From: Pseudoruminococcus massiliensis
Lineage (GTDB): Bacteria; Bacillota; Clostridia; Oscillospirales; Acutalibacteraceae
Length of the DNA stretch: 64,000 nt
Reading direction: 5' to 3'
Assembly (NCBI RefSeq): GCF_900291955.1
Contig: NZ_OLMR01000001.1
Coordinates: forward strand, 1-64,000
Shown: positions 1 through 6,301 of the stretch, in pieces
Layout: each line of letters starts with the position of its first letter
How positions within the stretch are numbered: the first letter of the stretch is position 1
Made by a program: the position numbers and the translations under genes
Notes under the pieces: model-generated
What the model saw: only the letters and a program-made list of their open reading frames with translations
Told to the model about the DNA's origin: nothing
The model's database searches: none

Positions 1-2
1 CC

Positions 3-140
3 AACCGCAGAACTTACTCTTCCTTTGATGAACTGAAACTGAGCATTTTTCAGTATATCAACGGTTTCTACAATTCTTTCAGACCTCATTCTCACAATAA
101 CGGCCTCTCTCCTGATCAGGCAGAAATGAATTTTTTGTAA
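3..140 (+). CDS. IS3-family transposase (OrfB), 3' end only
   Basis: An open frame runs in from the window edge and ends at TAA 138-140. The visible 45 residues include NSFRPHSHNNGLSPDQAEM, the usual C-terminal end of the DDE integrase domain of IS3-family OrfB transposases, which carry RPH followed by L-[ST]-P. The catalytic residues lie outside the window. The gene is on the opposite strand to the phage genes that follow, as expected for an inserted element. The family call is fairly secure; the subgroup cannot be told. Confidence 0.8.
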   Translation, partial: NRRTYSSFDELKLSIFQYINGFYNSFRPHSHNNGLSPDQAEMNFL

Positions 141-181
141 AATTTGCTCTTTTACTTGTCTACTTTATTGACTATGGTCCA
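141..181. mobile_element. right end of the IS3-family element (approximate)
   Basis: The sequence between the transposase stop and about 181 ends in GACTATGGTCCA, so read from outside it begins TGGACC, as IS3-family terminal repeats often do. The minus-strand frame of the neighbouring gene reads out of its own sequence into this end and stops there (residues MDHSQ-stop). That places the junction at about 181. The other end and any target duplication are outside the window. Confidence 0.5.
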
Positions 182-470
182 TTGAAGATTTTTGTTTTTC
201 TTTTATTATATCACTCTTATCCGACTTTTCAAGTCTTTCAGAGGATTTATCTGAACCGTTTTTCTTCCTTTTTGACTGTGCTGAGCGTGGCCTTTTTCCT
301 TTACCGAACTGTCCATTGCTTTCTCGACGTTGACCGTCCCAGCGTTGCTCTGTTTCTTCATTCATACTGTCAGCTATCTGCTGATTTACACTCTGCCCAA
401 ACATTGTTGTTTGATTTGTGTTTGGGGTATAGATTGTATTCGTTTTCGGGCATAGAAAAACCGCCCTCAA
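165..470 (-). pseudogene. MuF-associated variable-tail protein, copy 1, truncated by the IS element
   Basis: The first ~60 residues (from CPKTNTIYTPNTNQTTMFGQ through SMNEETEQRWDGQ) are almost the same as in the gene at 735-1427. A Lys/Ser-rich linker ending SDKSDIIK follows. The copies then part, and this one runs into the end of the IS3 element, where five or so residues of IS origin precede the stop. The first in-frame start is a TTG inside a terminator-like hairpin, so the true start is doubtful. Differences between the two copies in the conserved part are silent in this frame, which supports it as the original coding frame. The missing tail would have been a toxin-like domain such as the one in copy 2 (inference). 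Probably no longer functional. Confidence 0.6.
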
Positions 471-479
471 GGAGCGGTT
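200..479. repeat. long direct repeat, copy 1
   Basis: Matches 1124-1400 at an offset of 921 bases over the well-conserved part (331-479 against 1252-1400), with only a handful of substitutions. Similarity continues more loosely, with small indels, to about 200. It includes the GC-rich hairpin at 459-479 and the shared N-terminal part of the two tail proteins. It is probably a recombination homology for exchange of downstream tails. Confidence 0.8.
459..479 (-). terminator. hairpin terminator, copy 1
   Basis: The minus strand reads AACCGCTCC-TTGA-GGGCGGTT followed by five T. It lies just after the stop of the 483-722 gene, so it would end that transcript. The same hairpin occurs at 1380-1400 after the equivalent small gene. 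Confidence 0.7.
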
Positions 480-482
480 GAT

Positions 483-722
483 TTAGTACCAAACAGCAAT
501 TACTTCTTTTGGTATTTCAGATAATTGTGTTAATTCTGCAAGTTTTTTACGAACATGAGCAACATATAACTTTTTTCCATATTCATATTCTGAATATTTT
601 ACATCTATAATTTCTTGTGATTTAATGTTCATTGTAACATGACCTGCTTTTGTACAATCTTCGGGAGTATAATCACAAGATATATTATCTTTAGATATTA
701 AAATATTAAACAATTTTATCAT
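483..722 (-). CDS. small protein, putative immunity partner of the upstream tail domain
   Basis: 79 residues, ATG with AAGGTG about 7 bases upstream, starting 12 bases after the end of the interrupted tail gene (735-1427) and followed by a terminator. The family was not recognised. It has no signal peptide, no membrane segment and one conserved-looking block (KYSEYEYGKKLYVAHVRKKL). A small soluble gene placed immediately after a toxin-like tail and ending the unit is the standard position of an immunity gene in polymorphic toxin loci. The function is therefore inferred from position only. Confidence 0.5.
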   Translation of the reverse strand: MIKLFNILISKDNISCDYTPEDCTKAGHVTMNIKSQEIIDVKYSEYEYGKKLYVAHVRKKLAELTQLSEIPKEVIAVWY

Positions 723-1123
723 TAAATCACCTTCTTAATCACAATATTTTGCAAAATTATATCTGCGAGAGGCTTTAATATGTGCTTCATTTTGAGAAAA
801 ACCTTTTTCCATATATCTTAATTCGGCATATTCATGTTTTAAAAGAATCATATCTTGTTCCTTAAACTTTCCATTTATCAATCTTTGCCATGACTAAGCC
901 ATTTCATAATCAGGGTCAAACCGTCTTTTCCCATCAATTAAATTATGTTCAGATATAAAAACATGATTTTTTATTTTATCAATTTTATGCTTAGCTATAC
1001 CAGTAGCCTCAGAAATTTTTATTGTGTCCGTCTTCATGTGCCTTACAGATTCATAATATTGTGTTGCATGTTTTTCTGCTGCTGGACTAAATGGATTTAA
1101 AGCTCCGCTTATATTTCTTGACT

Positions 1124-1400
1124 TTATTATATCATTCTTATCCGACTTTTCAAGGCTTTTAGAAGATTTTTCGGAGGTTTTTCGCTTTGCTCCTGAACGA
1201 ACTAATCTTCGTCTTTTCCCTTTATCGAATCTGCCGTCACTATCACGAGTCTGACCGTCCCAGCGTTGTTCTGTTTCTTCGTTCATACTGTCAGCTATCT
1301 GCTGATTTACACTCTGCCCAAACATTGTTGTTTGATTTGTGTTCGGAGTATAGATTGTGTTTGTTTTCGGGCATAGAAAAACCGCCCTCAAGGAGCGGTT
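1124..1400. repeat. long direct repeat, copy 2
   Basis: Partner of 200-479. The stretch 1252-1400 is nearly identical to 331-479. The differences near the hairpin fall on third codon positions of the tail-protein frame. Upstream homology is weaker and gapped, so the duplication is not recent. Confidence 0.8.
1380..1400 (-). terminator. hairpin terminator, copy 2
   Basis: Same 9-bp GC-rich stem, 4-base loop and T-run as at 459-479, placed directly after the 1399-1629 gene on the minus strand. Confidence 0.7.
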
Positions 1401-1629
1401 AAAAATCAAAGTTTGTGATTTTATCAAATATATCTGTAAGAGAATTTCCGTTGAAAATTTTTGTAGTCATTACTTCGTCAATACTTTTGGCAGTAATATA
1501 ATCATTGCCGCACCACATTTCAAAATGGCTTTGATTTATCGGGTCAATTCCACAAGGGGTATCGTTATAATCAAAACCGATAAATCCCGAAAGAGAAGCT
1601 ATTCTGTTTTTCAAATCTGATAATTTCAT
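1399..1629 (-). CDS. small acidic protein, putative immunity protein
   Basis: 76 residues (MKLSDLKNRIASLSGFIGFD). The ATG overlaps the TGA of an upstream toxin-like tail fragment as ATGA, so the two were translationally coupled, and a hairpin terminator follows. It has a GIDPINQSHFEMWCGNDY segment and an IFNGNSLTDI segment. I recall similar small hypothetical proteins in Clostridia, without a known function. The immunity role is inferred from the coupling to a toxin tail. Confidence 0.5.
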   Translation of the reverse strand: MKLSDLKNRIASLSGFIGFDYNDTPCGIDPINQSHFEMWCGNDYITAKSIDEVMTTKIFNGNSLTDIFDKITNFDF

Positions 1630-1800
1630 AGTATATCTTCATTCTCCTTTCGCTCTTCATCAGTTAATTCACGCATTGGTCTGCCTATGAGATTTCCATT
1701 TTCATCGTAAATATAATCGTGAGTGTGTTCACCATTTTTCCCATAAGAGCGTTTAGAAATTGTTAAACTGATAATTTTACATCTAATAATTAAATGCGAT
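1626..1800 (-). pseudogene. orphan toxin-tail fragment (C-terminal end only)
   Basis: The frame ending TGA 1626-1628 encodes SKRSYGKNGEHTHDYIYDEN, then GNLIGRPMRELTDEERKENEDIL. There is no start codon or ribosome site of its own. This pattern (GEHxHDYxYDENG, RELTxEERKENxDI) is typical of the last residues of phage-derived MuF toxins. It is probably the displaced end of a former full-length minor capsid protein, kept next to its immunity gene. Confidence 0.5.
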
Positions 1801-1809
1801 TTAGGGCAT

Positions 1810-1998
1810 TTATGAGGAAATTTCCGATTCTAAGGATTCAAATCCTATATTATTATTACATAATGGTTCATTATAATTGTGTTCATAAATAAAGTTTAAA
1901 GGTCTTCCATCTGGAAATGCATCGCAAGTAAAAATCCAACCATCTTTCTTAATGGTTCTCTTATGCTTACAATTATCACAGGGTATGAAATAAAACAT
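1810..1998 (-). CDS. small Cys-rich protein, paralogue 1 (putative immunity)
   Basis: 62 residues from ATG 1998, preferred over the upstream TTG because AAGGAG lies 9 bases before the ATG and only 3 before the TTG. Pattern: CDNC, then a Cys followed by DAFPDGRP, then a late Cys. It shares C-x2-C ... C-x-[AS]-[FY]-P-x-G-x-P with the genes at 2094-2309 and 2696-2878. It follows a short toxin-tail fragment (2005-2093). The four Cys could bind a metal. Soluble; function not known. Confidence 0.6.
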   Translation of the reverse strand: MFYFIPCDNCKHKRTIKKDGWIFTCDAFPDGRPLNFIYEHNYNEPLCNNNIGFESLESEISS

Positions 1999-2004
1999 AG
2001 ACAA

Positions 2005-2093
2005 TTACTCCTTTTTTAAATATTTATCATATAAATTCCTCTCTTGATTTTTAGTATAAATAAAAGCACCTTGTTCTTCTTTTGCAAGAGTGC
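2005..2093 (-). pseudogene. orphan toxin-tail fragment with core junction
   Basis: The frame ending TAA 2005-2007 reads STLAKEEQGAFIYTKNQERN and ends YDKYLKKE. The first seven residues (TLAKEEQ) recur exactly at the start of the JAB-like fragment at 2313-2685 and resemble GIAKEQES in the intact minor capsid protein, at the point where its core ends. This is therefore a core/tail junction with a very short tail left. No start codon. Confidence 0.45.
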
Positions 2094-2095
2094 TT
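2073..2095. repeat. 23-bp junction repeat, copy 1
   Basis: Identical over 23 bases to 2663-2685. Both copies encode STLAKEE on the minus strand and mark where a conserved capsid-protein core joins a variable tail. Copies 590 bp apart, in the same orientation. Confidence 0.85.
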
Positions 2096-2309
2096 ATACA
2101 GATTTCTTATATACAATATCATTATCCTGCTTGTATGGAGTGTTGTGAATTACTTTTCCTGTCCATATTTCAGGAGGTATGCCTTGTGGATATGCTTTAC
2201 AACAATTATGTTTAGGATTTTGCAAGTAAAATATACAATTATCGCATTGACTTCCTAATATTGTTTCAAAAAACACATTATCATCAAAAATAATATCTTC
2301 GCTTGCCAT
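2094..2309 (-). CDS. small Cys-rich protein, paralogue 2 (putative immunity)
   Basis: 71 residues, ATG with GGTGG upstream, starting 3 bases after the stop of the JAB-like fragment. It carries QCDNC, then CC-KAYPQGIPPEIWTGKVIH and a DND motif. The CxAYPxGIPxxIxxGxxxH arrangement is one I recognise from small conserved proteins of Firmicutes with no assigned role. Its coupling to a toxin-like fragment, and two further paralogues within 900 bp in the same position, suggest an immunity family. Its stop codon overlaps the 23-bp junction repeat. Confidence 0.6.
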   Translation of the reverse strand: MASEDIIFDDNVFFETILGSQCDNCIFYLQNPKHNCCKAYPQGIPPEIWTGKVIHNTPYKQDNDIVYKKSV

Positions 2310-2312
2310 AGA

Positions 2313-2685
2313 TTACCACCTCTCAAGTTCAATAACAACACCATATCTTCGTGCAATTCTACGCATAATCATATTTTGGGCTAGAAAATTAGCTTGTTCA
2401 ATATCAATTTTTCCCTTTTTATGCTGAATTAAAATCTTAGCTTTTATAGGTTCAACTAAATCTAAAAATTTTTGATTAAGTTCTTCTCTGCTTGAAAATT
2501 CTTTTTTCCAAATTTCAGGTTGTTTAACAGAATAAACTCCATATTTTGTAACAGCTCTAACCTCTGCAAGATTAAACGCTCTGAGATTATATATATCCGC
2601 AGGAGAAGGTGGGCTATTAGATGGATGATTATGCGATAATATCATACCATTAAGCATAGTCTGTTCTTCTTTTGCAAGAGTGCTT
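2313..2685 (-). pseudogene. JAB/RadC-like (JAMM) tail fragment lacking its N-terminal half
   Basis: After the STLAKEEQ junction the frame encodes MLNGMILSHNHPSNSPPSPA followed by D. This contains the JAMM zinc-protease signature H-x-H-P-x(6)-S-x(2)-D seen in RadC and JAB domains. The rest (EVRAVTKYGVYSVKQP and a helical end) fits the second half of such a domain. The upstream strands and the glutamate expected before the HxH motif are absent, so it is a remnant or an exchange cassette, not an enzyme. JAB domains are known as tails of polymorphic toxins. The first ATG would be at 2657. Confidence 0.55.
2663..2685. repeat. 23-bp junction repeat, copy 2
   Basis: Exact copy of 2073-2095, at the 5' edge of the JAB-like fragment. 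Confidence 0.85.
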
Positions 2686-2695
2686 TTATAAATAA

Positions 2696-2878
2696 TTAAT
2701 TTTTTTCAGAATAGATAGATTCAAAATGTGTTTTATCCTTGTTAATATTTCTGCAAAGATTACTGCTTCCATCAAAAAATATATTCTTAGGTATTCCGTT
2801 GGGATATGAAAAACATTTAAAATTATTATCTTCTTTAAATAAATATTTACAATCCATACATGGTGAAAATACTAACAT
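2696..2878 (-). CDS. small Cys-rich protein, paralogue 3 (putative immunity to the zincin tail)
   Basis: 60 residues. Its ATG overlaps the TAA of the minor capsid protein by one base (TAATG), so it is translationally coupled. Pattern: PCMDC, then CFSYPNGIPKNIFFDG and a late Cys; clearly the same family as 1810-1998 and 2094-2309. Coupling to an intact toxin-tailed capsid protein makes it the best-supported immunity candidate in the array. Function inferred. Confidence 0.65.
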   Translation of the reverse strand: MLVFSPCMDCKYLFKEDNNFKCFSYPNGIPKNIFFDGSSNLCRNINKDKTHFESIYSEKN

Positions 2879-4545
2879 TATTTATGCCACCTTTCAATAT
2901 ATTCTTTAACAAGGCTTATTGCTTCATCAGGAACTTTTTCATTATTTCTTAATCTTACAAATGCTTCAGCAATAGTTTCAGCACCATCTAAAGAAGCATC
3001 TGCATATAACGAAACTCCTGGTACATATAAATTTTGTAATCTTTTATTTTCTAAAAGTAATCCACCCTCAGAATTCAAGTCTTGAAATGTCATTATGTGA
3101 GCCATTTCATGTGCAATAAAATCTTCTACAGATTTAGCTGCAAGAACGCCTCTGTTATAATTTCTTAAAATTCGAGCCTGAAATTCCTTTTGGGAATCAT
3201 TAAAGTAATAACCACCATTGATAACCAATCTATGCTTTAACTTATCGTTTTCAAAATATGGTTGATACTGAAATGGAGTGGTTCTAAATTTATCCCCCAA
3301 ATCTACAACTGTAATTTCATTCAAGTTAACTGTATACTGAGAACAAATTTCATCTATGCCCTTTGAAATTAATTCTCGTGTTTCAGGAGCCATACTTTTT
3401 ATTTTCTCAATTTTTGGTGGTAATTCTATATTCTTTATTATACCACTTTCCTGTTCCTTTGCAATACCAATTACAGTACGGTAATCCTTCAAAAGCTCTT
3501 GATACCGCTCTGATTTTGCAGATTTCATCTTAACAAAAGCAGCAAATGTCTTAGGTGCGTCATTTGGCAAAGCAGTCTTGATTTTCTCATACTGTTTACG
3601 GCTCTCGTTCCGTTTACGCTTGACTTCCTGTTCCTTGGCATACGCTTTACGCTCTTGGTCTGACCGCATATCTTCAAAGGGCTGCATACTTTTTCGGGAA
3701 AAATCTTCCATTTCAGCAGCAGTATAAGCTCCTGCCGGAAGTACCGACAAACGGTGACGGCAGTTTGGGTGTATAGTACTGTAACCGCTTATCAAAGCTG
3801 TATCATAAAGATAGGGAAAATGTAATTCCTGACCTTTAGAGCCTTTGTATTTGCCATTGGCAGCTTCTTTCGTGAGGGCATAAACTCTGCCCTGATACAT
3901 CGAGCAGACTTCACAGGTAGGGCTATGTTCTGTAAACCTCACAAGGTCGTAGCCCCAGTCTTGTCCTTGTATGACTTTAGCTTTATTTTGAGTTTCTGCA
4001 GTAGTTGAGCGAGCAACAGTTTCAGCATATTTTTCAATCGGCATTTTTGTGCCGTTGGCATATTCGACTGCGGTCAGATTTTGCTGTTCAAGCTTCTTTT
4101 CCAGATTCTTCTGCATTTCTCGAATTGTCTGACCTGTTGTGAGCTTCTCTGCGGTCGCTTCAATACCAGCTTCTCTGACTGCGTCCTGCATTCTTCGACC
4201 AACAATGTTAATCGACTTGTTTAAGTCGATATTAGCGTTTTGAGTAATAAGTTCAATCTGACTTATGTTAAGTTCGCTGAACATATTAAACAATCTTGGT
4301 GCGGTATTGTCTTTTAGTAAGTCATCAATTAAGTTTTGCAAGCCTGTTTTGTAGTTTTCTTTGATGAGCTGTTCAACAAGTGCTTTTGAAGATTTTTTCA
4401 GCTTTTTAAGCTCCTTTTGAATCTGCCTTAAAAGCGACCTTTCATAAGCTGCTGCCGAGCCATAAGCCTGTTTACGCTTGATTATCTCAACGAGTTTTTT
4501 CTGTGCTTTCTGATATGTTTCAATCAGCTTTTTCTGCGTATTCAT
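2878..4545 (-). CDS. phage minor capsid / MuF-type head protein with C-terminal zincin-like toxin domain
   Basis: 555 residues. Residues 1-~190 are long charged helices. The region around 205-265 has CEVCSMYQGRVY and then TIHPNCRHRL, the Cys/His pattern of phage minor capsid (Phage_min_cap2/MuF-like) proteins that sit beside the portal and enter the capsid. After a coiled linker ending in DYRTVIGIAKEQES (about 360) comes an unrelated domain with IAHEMAHIM near 480 and ETIAEAFVRL near 525. That is an HExxH plus downstream glutamate layout, as in gluzincin proteases of the lethal-factor type. Capsid proteins with exchangeable toxin domains are the MuF polymorphic toxins. The ATG overlaps the portal stop (TGATG). 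The protease call is by motif only. Confidence 0.75.
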   Translation of the reverse strand: MNTQKKLIETYQKAQKKLVEIIKRKQAYGSAAAYERSLLRQIQKELKKLKKSSKALVEQLIKENYKTGLQNLIDDLLKDNTAPRLFNMFSELNISQIELITQNANIDLNKSINIVGRRMQDAVREAGIEATAEKLTTGQTIREMQKNLEKKLEQQNLTAVEYANGTKMPIEKYAETVARSTTAETQNKAKVIQGQDWGYDLVRFTEHSPTCEVCSMYQGRVYALTKEAANGKYKGSKGQELHFPYLYDTALISGYSTIHPNCRHRLSVLPAGAYTAAEMEDFSRKSMQPFEDMRSDQERKAYAKEQEVKRKRNESRKQYEKIKTALPNDAPKTFAAFVKMKSAKSERYQELLKDYRTVIGIAKEQESGIIKNIELPPKIEKIKSMAPETRELISKGIDEICSQYTVNLNEITVVDLGDKFRTTPFQYQPYFENDKLKHRLVINGGYYFNDSQKEFQARILRNYNRGVLAAKSVEDFIAHEMAHIMTFQDLNSEGGLLLENKRLQNLYVPGVSLYADASLDGAETIAEAFVRLRNNEKVPDEAISLVKEYIERWHK

Positions 4546-5249
4546 CAGACGCCCTCAATCGGTTCAAGTAAGGGTTCTTCCGAGCCAAGGCTTGAATCAA
4601 TATCATCAGAGCGTATCATAGCAAGCTCCGCATCTGTATCAGCAGCGGACATATCATCAAGCCTTTGAATCGCTGTATACTGCGACAGTGTAGCTTTTCC
4701 GCCTGTACGAACTGACATGATTTCAGCGTCCTCTGCTGGGTCGGCAGGTAAGCCGTCATGCCATGTTATAGTGATTTCTTCGGGTGCAATTTCCGTTCCG
4801 AGGATTTCCGCACTTGCTGATATAATCTTTTTGAGTATCGGGTCGAAACGATTCGCAATCCTACGAGCTTTGGCGAGTGGTGACATCATCAATCGTCTTA
4901 AAGCCGAACCGCTTGGAACATCACCTGCCTTATTCGTTAAATCCCCAAACACAGCAGAACCCATTTCCGAAATTGTATAAAGCTGATTTGTGAGAAGCTC
5001 AATCTGTTTAAAGTTTGCGTCCATACTTGCGTCCCAGACAAGATATTCTGGCTTTACTGTATCACTATCACAAGGGAAATAATCTCCAACCTTTGCAAAA
5101 ACAAAAAAGTCCAACTGAATGGCGCAAGCCATCAAGTCGAGCAGGAATAATAATCGTGTGCAAGAAGCCGAAAAACGCCTTGTTTCAAAGGCTTTTGTAA
5201 GGCTGTGAGGTGCAGCTTGTATCCAAATTAGAGTGATTTGACAAAACAA
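4545..5249 (-). pseudogene. phage portal protein (SPP1 gp6-like), truncated at the 5' end
   Basis: From about residue 57 (DYFPCDSDTVKPEYLVWDAS) the frame looks like the last third of an SPP1-type portal: MGSAVFGDLTNKAGDVPSGS, ALRRLMMSPLAKARRI, ITWHDGLP, and an acidic C-terminus. Full portals have 450-500 residues; only about 175 portal-like ones remain. The first 56 residues of the frame do not look like portal sequence and may be a chance frame. No terminase or upstream phage genes follow; instead there is a hairpin and a tetR region. The prophage was probably cut here by deletion. Confidence 0.6.
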
Positions 5250-5293
5250 AACCGCATTAATGCTGAGGTATCAGTGTTAATGCGGTTTTGTTT
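5244..5293. terminator. long perfect hairpin next to the portal remnant
   Basis: 17-bp perfect inverted repeat (AAACAAAACCGCATTAA and complement) with a 16-base loop. T-rich flanks on both sides make it a plausible two-way terminator. It marks the edge of the phage remnant. Confidence 0.55.
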
Positions 5294-5612
5294 ATATGCT
5301 CTATTTAAAAATTTTAGCTCAATGTCAATAGTTTGCGTAATCTGAAAAAATAGAATAAAGTGTAATTGCAAGTGGCAGAAAATTAAACTGTCGCTTGTTT
5401 TATTGTAGAATTGATATGTTTGTTGGAAAACATATGTAAAATACGGATTTTGGTAAAATATTCTCTACTTTTTATCTGTAGGCTCTTTTTCTACCCCCAA
5501 CTTTTATTATAGAGCCTTATGCCTCCCAATCCTTTCGCATGAAACGGTTGTATAAACTGACATTTCTGTTCCAGAAATTTTCGTGTTATAGCATCGCTAT
5601 CATTCCTTTTTT
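5294..5612. other. gene-free stretch, possibly old IS debris
   Basis: No supported gene. At 5482-5518 the arms GGCTCT...AGAGCC flank TTTTTCTACCCCCAACTTTT, which recalls ISL3-type terminal sequences. A short minus-strand frame follows, ending in AL-stop. The signal is weak and I do not claim an element. Confidence 0.2.
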
Positions 5613-5628
5613 GTTAGATTTGTCTAAC
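5613..5628. promoter_or_regulatory. operator-like palindrome, site 1
   Basis: GTTAGATTTGTCTAAC: 6-bp arms GTTAGA/TCTAAC. Site 2 at 5649-5664 differs by two bases and lies 36 bp away. The form (GTTAG-N6-CTAAC) resembles DtxR-type metal-regulator sites. No gene now reads away from it. Confidence 0.4.
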
Positions 5629-5648
5629 CAATACATACAAAACATAAG

Positions 5649-5664
5649 GTTAGATTTAGCTAAC
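5649..5664. promoter_or_regulatory. operator-like palindrome, site 2
   Basis: GTTAGATTTAGCTAAC: 5-bp arms GTTAG/CTAAC with the same six-base spacing as site 1. It lies just beyond the terminator of tetR. Confidence 0.4.
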
Positions 5665-5677
5665 TCGTGTGTCTTTG

Positions 5678-5702
5678 AAATGCCACATCTCTGTGGCATT
5701 TT
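5678..5702 (-). terminator. terminator after tetR
   Basis: AATGCCACA-GAGA-TGTGGCATT on the minus strand, 7 bases after the tetR stop; stem of 9 bp followed by a short T-run. Confidence 0.6.
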
Positions 5703-5708
5703 GGTCTA

Positions 5709-6284
5709 TTAAAATAATTCCTTACAAGTGCCGTTTACCAGCGTTTCCAGCACTTGAGGGTACAGTTCTCCTATTTGCTCCTTGTGCGAAACTGTGAGAA
5801 TTAATCCAAATACAGTAGCGACAGCCAAGGAAGTACCGCACTTTGGCACAAGGTCATATTTCTCCAGAAGCTGGCGAATATGCGTCTCGTCATCGTGGTA
5901 ATGCACTTTTTTCACTTCCTCTGGCAATCTCTGCAAAAGCAGCTTAGCATCGTTTTCTATGAAAATCATGTCGCCAGTATCGGACAGCCGTTTGCATACG
6001 GCAAGGATTACCTTTGCCACACGTTCTGAGGTCGGCAGACTGGCAGTTTCGCTCAATGCTTGGTCAGCCACTCCGTAAAGCTCGGAATGGATGCCCTCCA
6101 AAACTGCGAAGAACAGCATTTCCTTTGATTCATAAAATTTATAGAATGAGCCTTTTGCTATACCTACAGCCTTCGTCAACTGGTCAACAGAGGTTTTCTT
6201 CATTCCCAGCGTGACCGCACAGTGTCTCGTTTCCTTCAGCAGTGCCTTGCGGAGCTGTTCTGTTTCGTATTCGGTAAAAGCCAA
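5709..6284 (-). CDS. TetR/AcrR-family transcriptional regulator
   Basis: 191 residues from TTG 6284, chosen because AAGGAGG lies 7 bases upstream; the longer frame from 6329 has no site and would run over the operator. The N-terminal helix-turn-helix is TSVDQLTKAVGIAKGSFYKF, then YESKEMLF, the usual TetR hallmark (GIAKGSFYKFYESKE). The C-terminal ligand domain is unassigned. It is alone in its unit, facing a palindrome (6302-6331) that lies in its own leader. No divergent efflux pump or enzyme gene lies beside it, so the target is unknown. The GC content is higher than in the flanking genes, which hints at transfer. Confidence 0.85.
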   Translation of the reverse strand: MAFTEYETEQLRKALLKETRHCAVTLGMKKTSVDQLTKAVGIAKGSFYKFYESKEMLFFAVLEGIHSELYGVADQALSETASLPTSERVAKVILAVCKRLSDTGDMIFIENDAKLLLQRLPEEVKKVHYHDDETHIRQLLEKYDLVPKCGTSLAVATVFGLILTVSHKEQIGELYPQVLETLVNGTCKELF

Positions 6285-6301
6285 GGTTGAACCTCCTTGA
6301 A

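Larger units (their letters stand above)
735..1427 (-). pseudogene. MuF-associated toxin-like tail protein, copy 2, interrupted by an in-frame TAG
   Basis: The open part (1427 to 894) holds the shared N-terminal segment, a Lys/Ser linker, then a distinct domain (ISGALNPFSPAAEKHATQYY and onward to RRFDPDYEMA). TAG at 894-896 stops it. The same frame continues without another stop for 52 codons to TAA at 735-737. That extension (SWQRLINGKFKEQDMILLKH, then EYAEL) completes what looks like one domain with a terminal LLKHEYAEL helix. The domain resembles C-terminal regions found in phage minor-capsid-associated toxins (recollection of the type, not a search). The TAG is a single-codon lesion, unless the organism reads through it. 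The immunity-like gene follows after 12 bases. Confidence 0.6.

Noticed and set aside
395-475. Alternative ATG-started short frame (MPENEYNLYPKHKS...) at the head of both tail-protein copies
   Set aside because: Differences between the two copies change amino acids in this frame but are silent in the longer frame, so the longer frame is the coding one.
4545-4705. Merging the portal and minor capsid genes into one fusion
   Set aside because: They are in different frames with a TGATG overlap, the normal phage arrangement of two genes.
5482-5518. Possible ISL3-type terminal sequence
   Set aside because: Only one end and no transposase; the resemblance is from memory and too weak to call.
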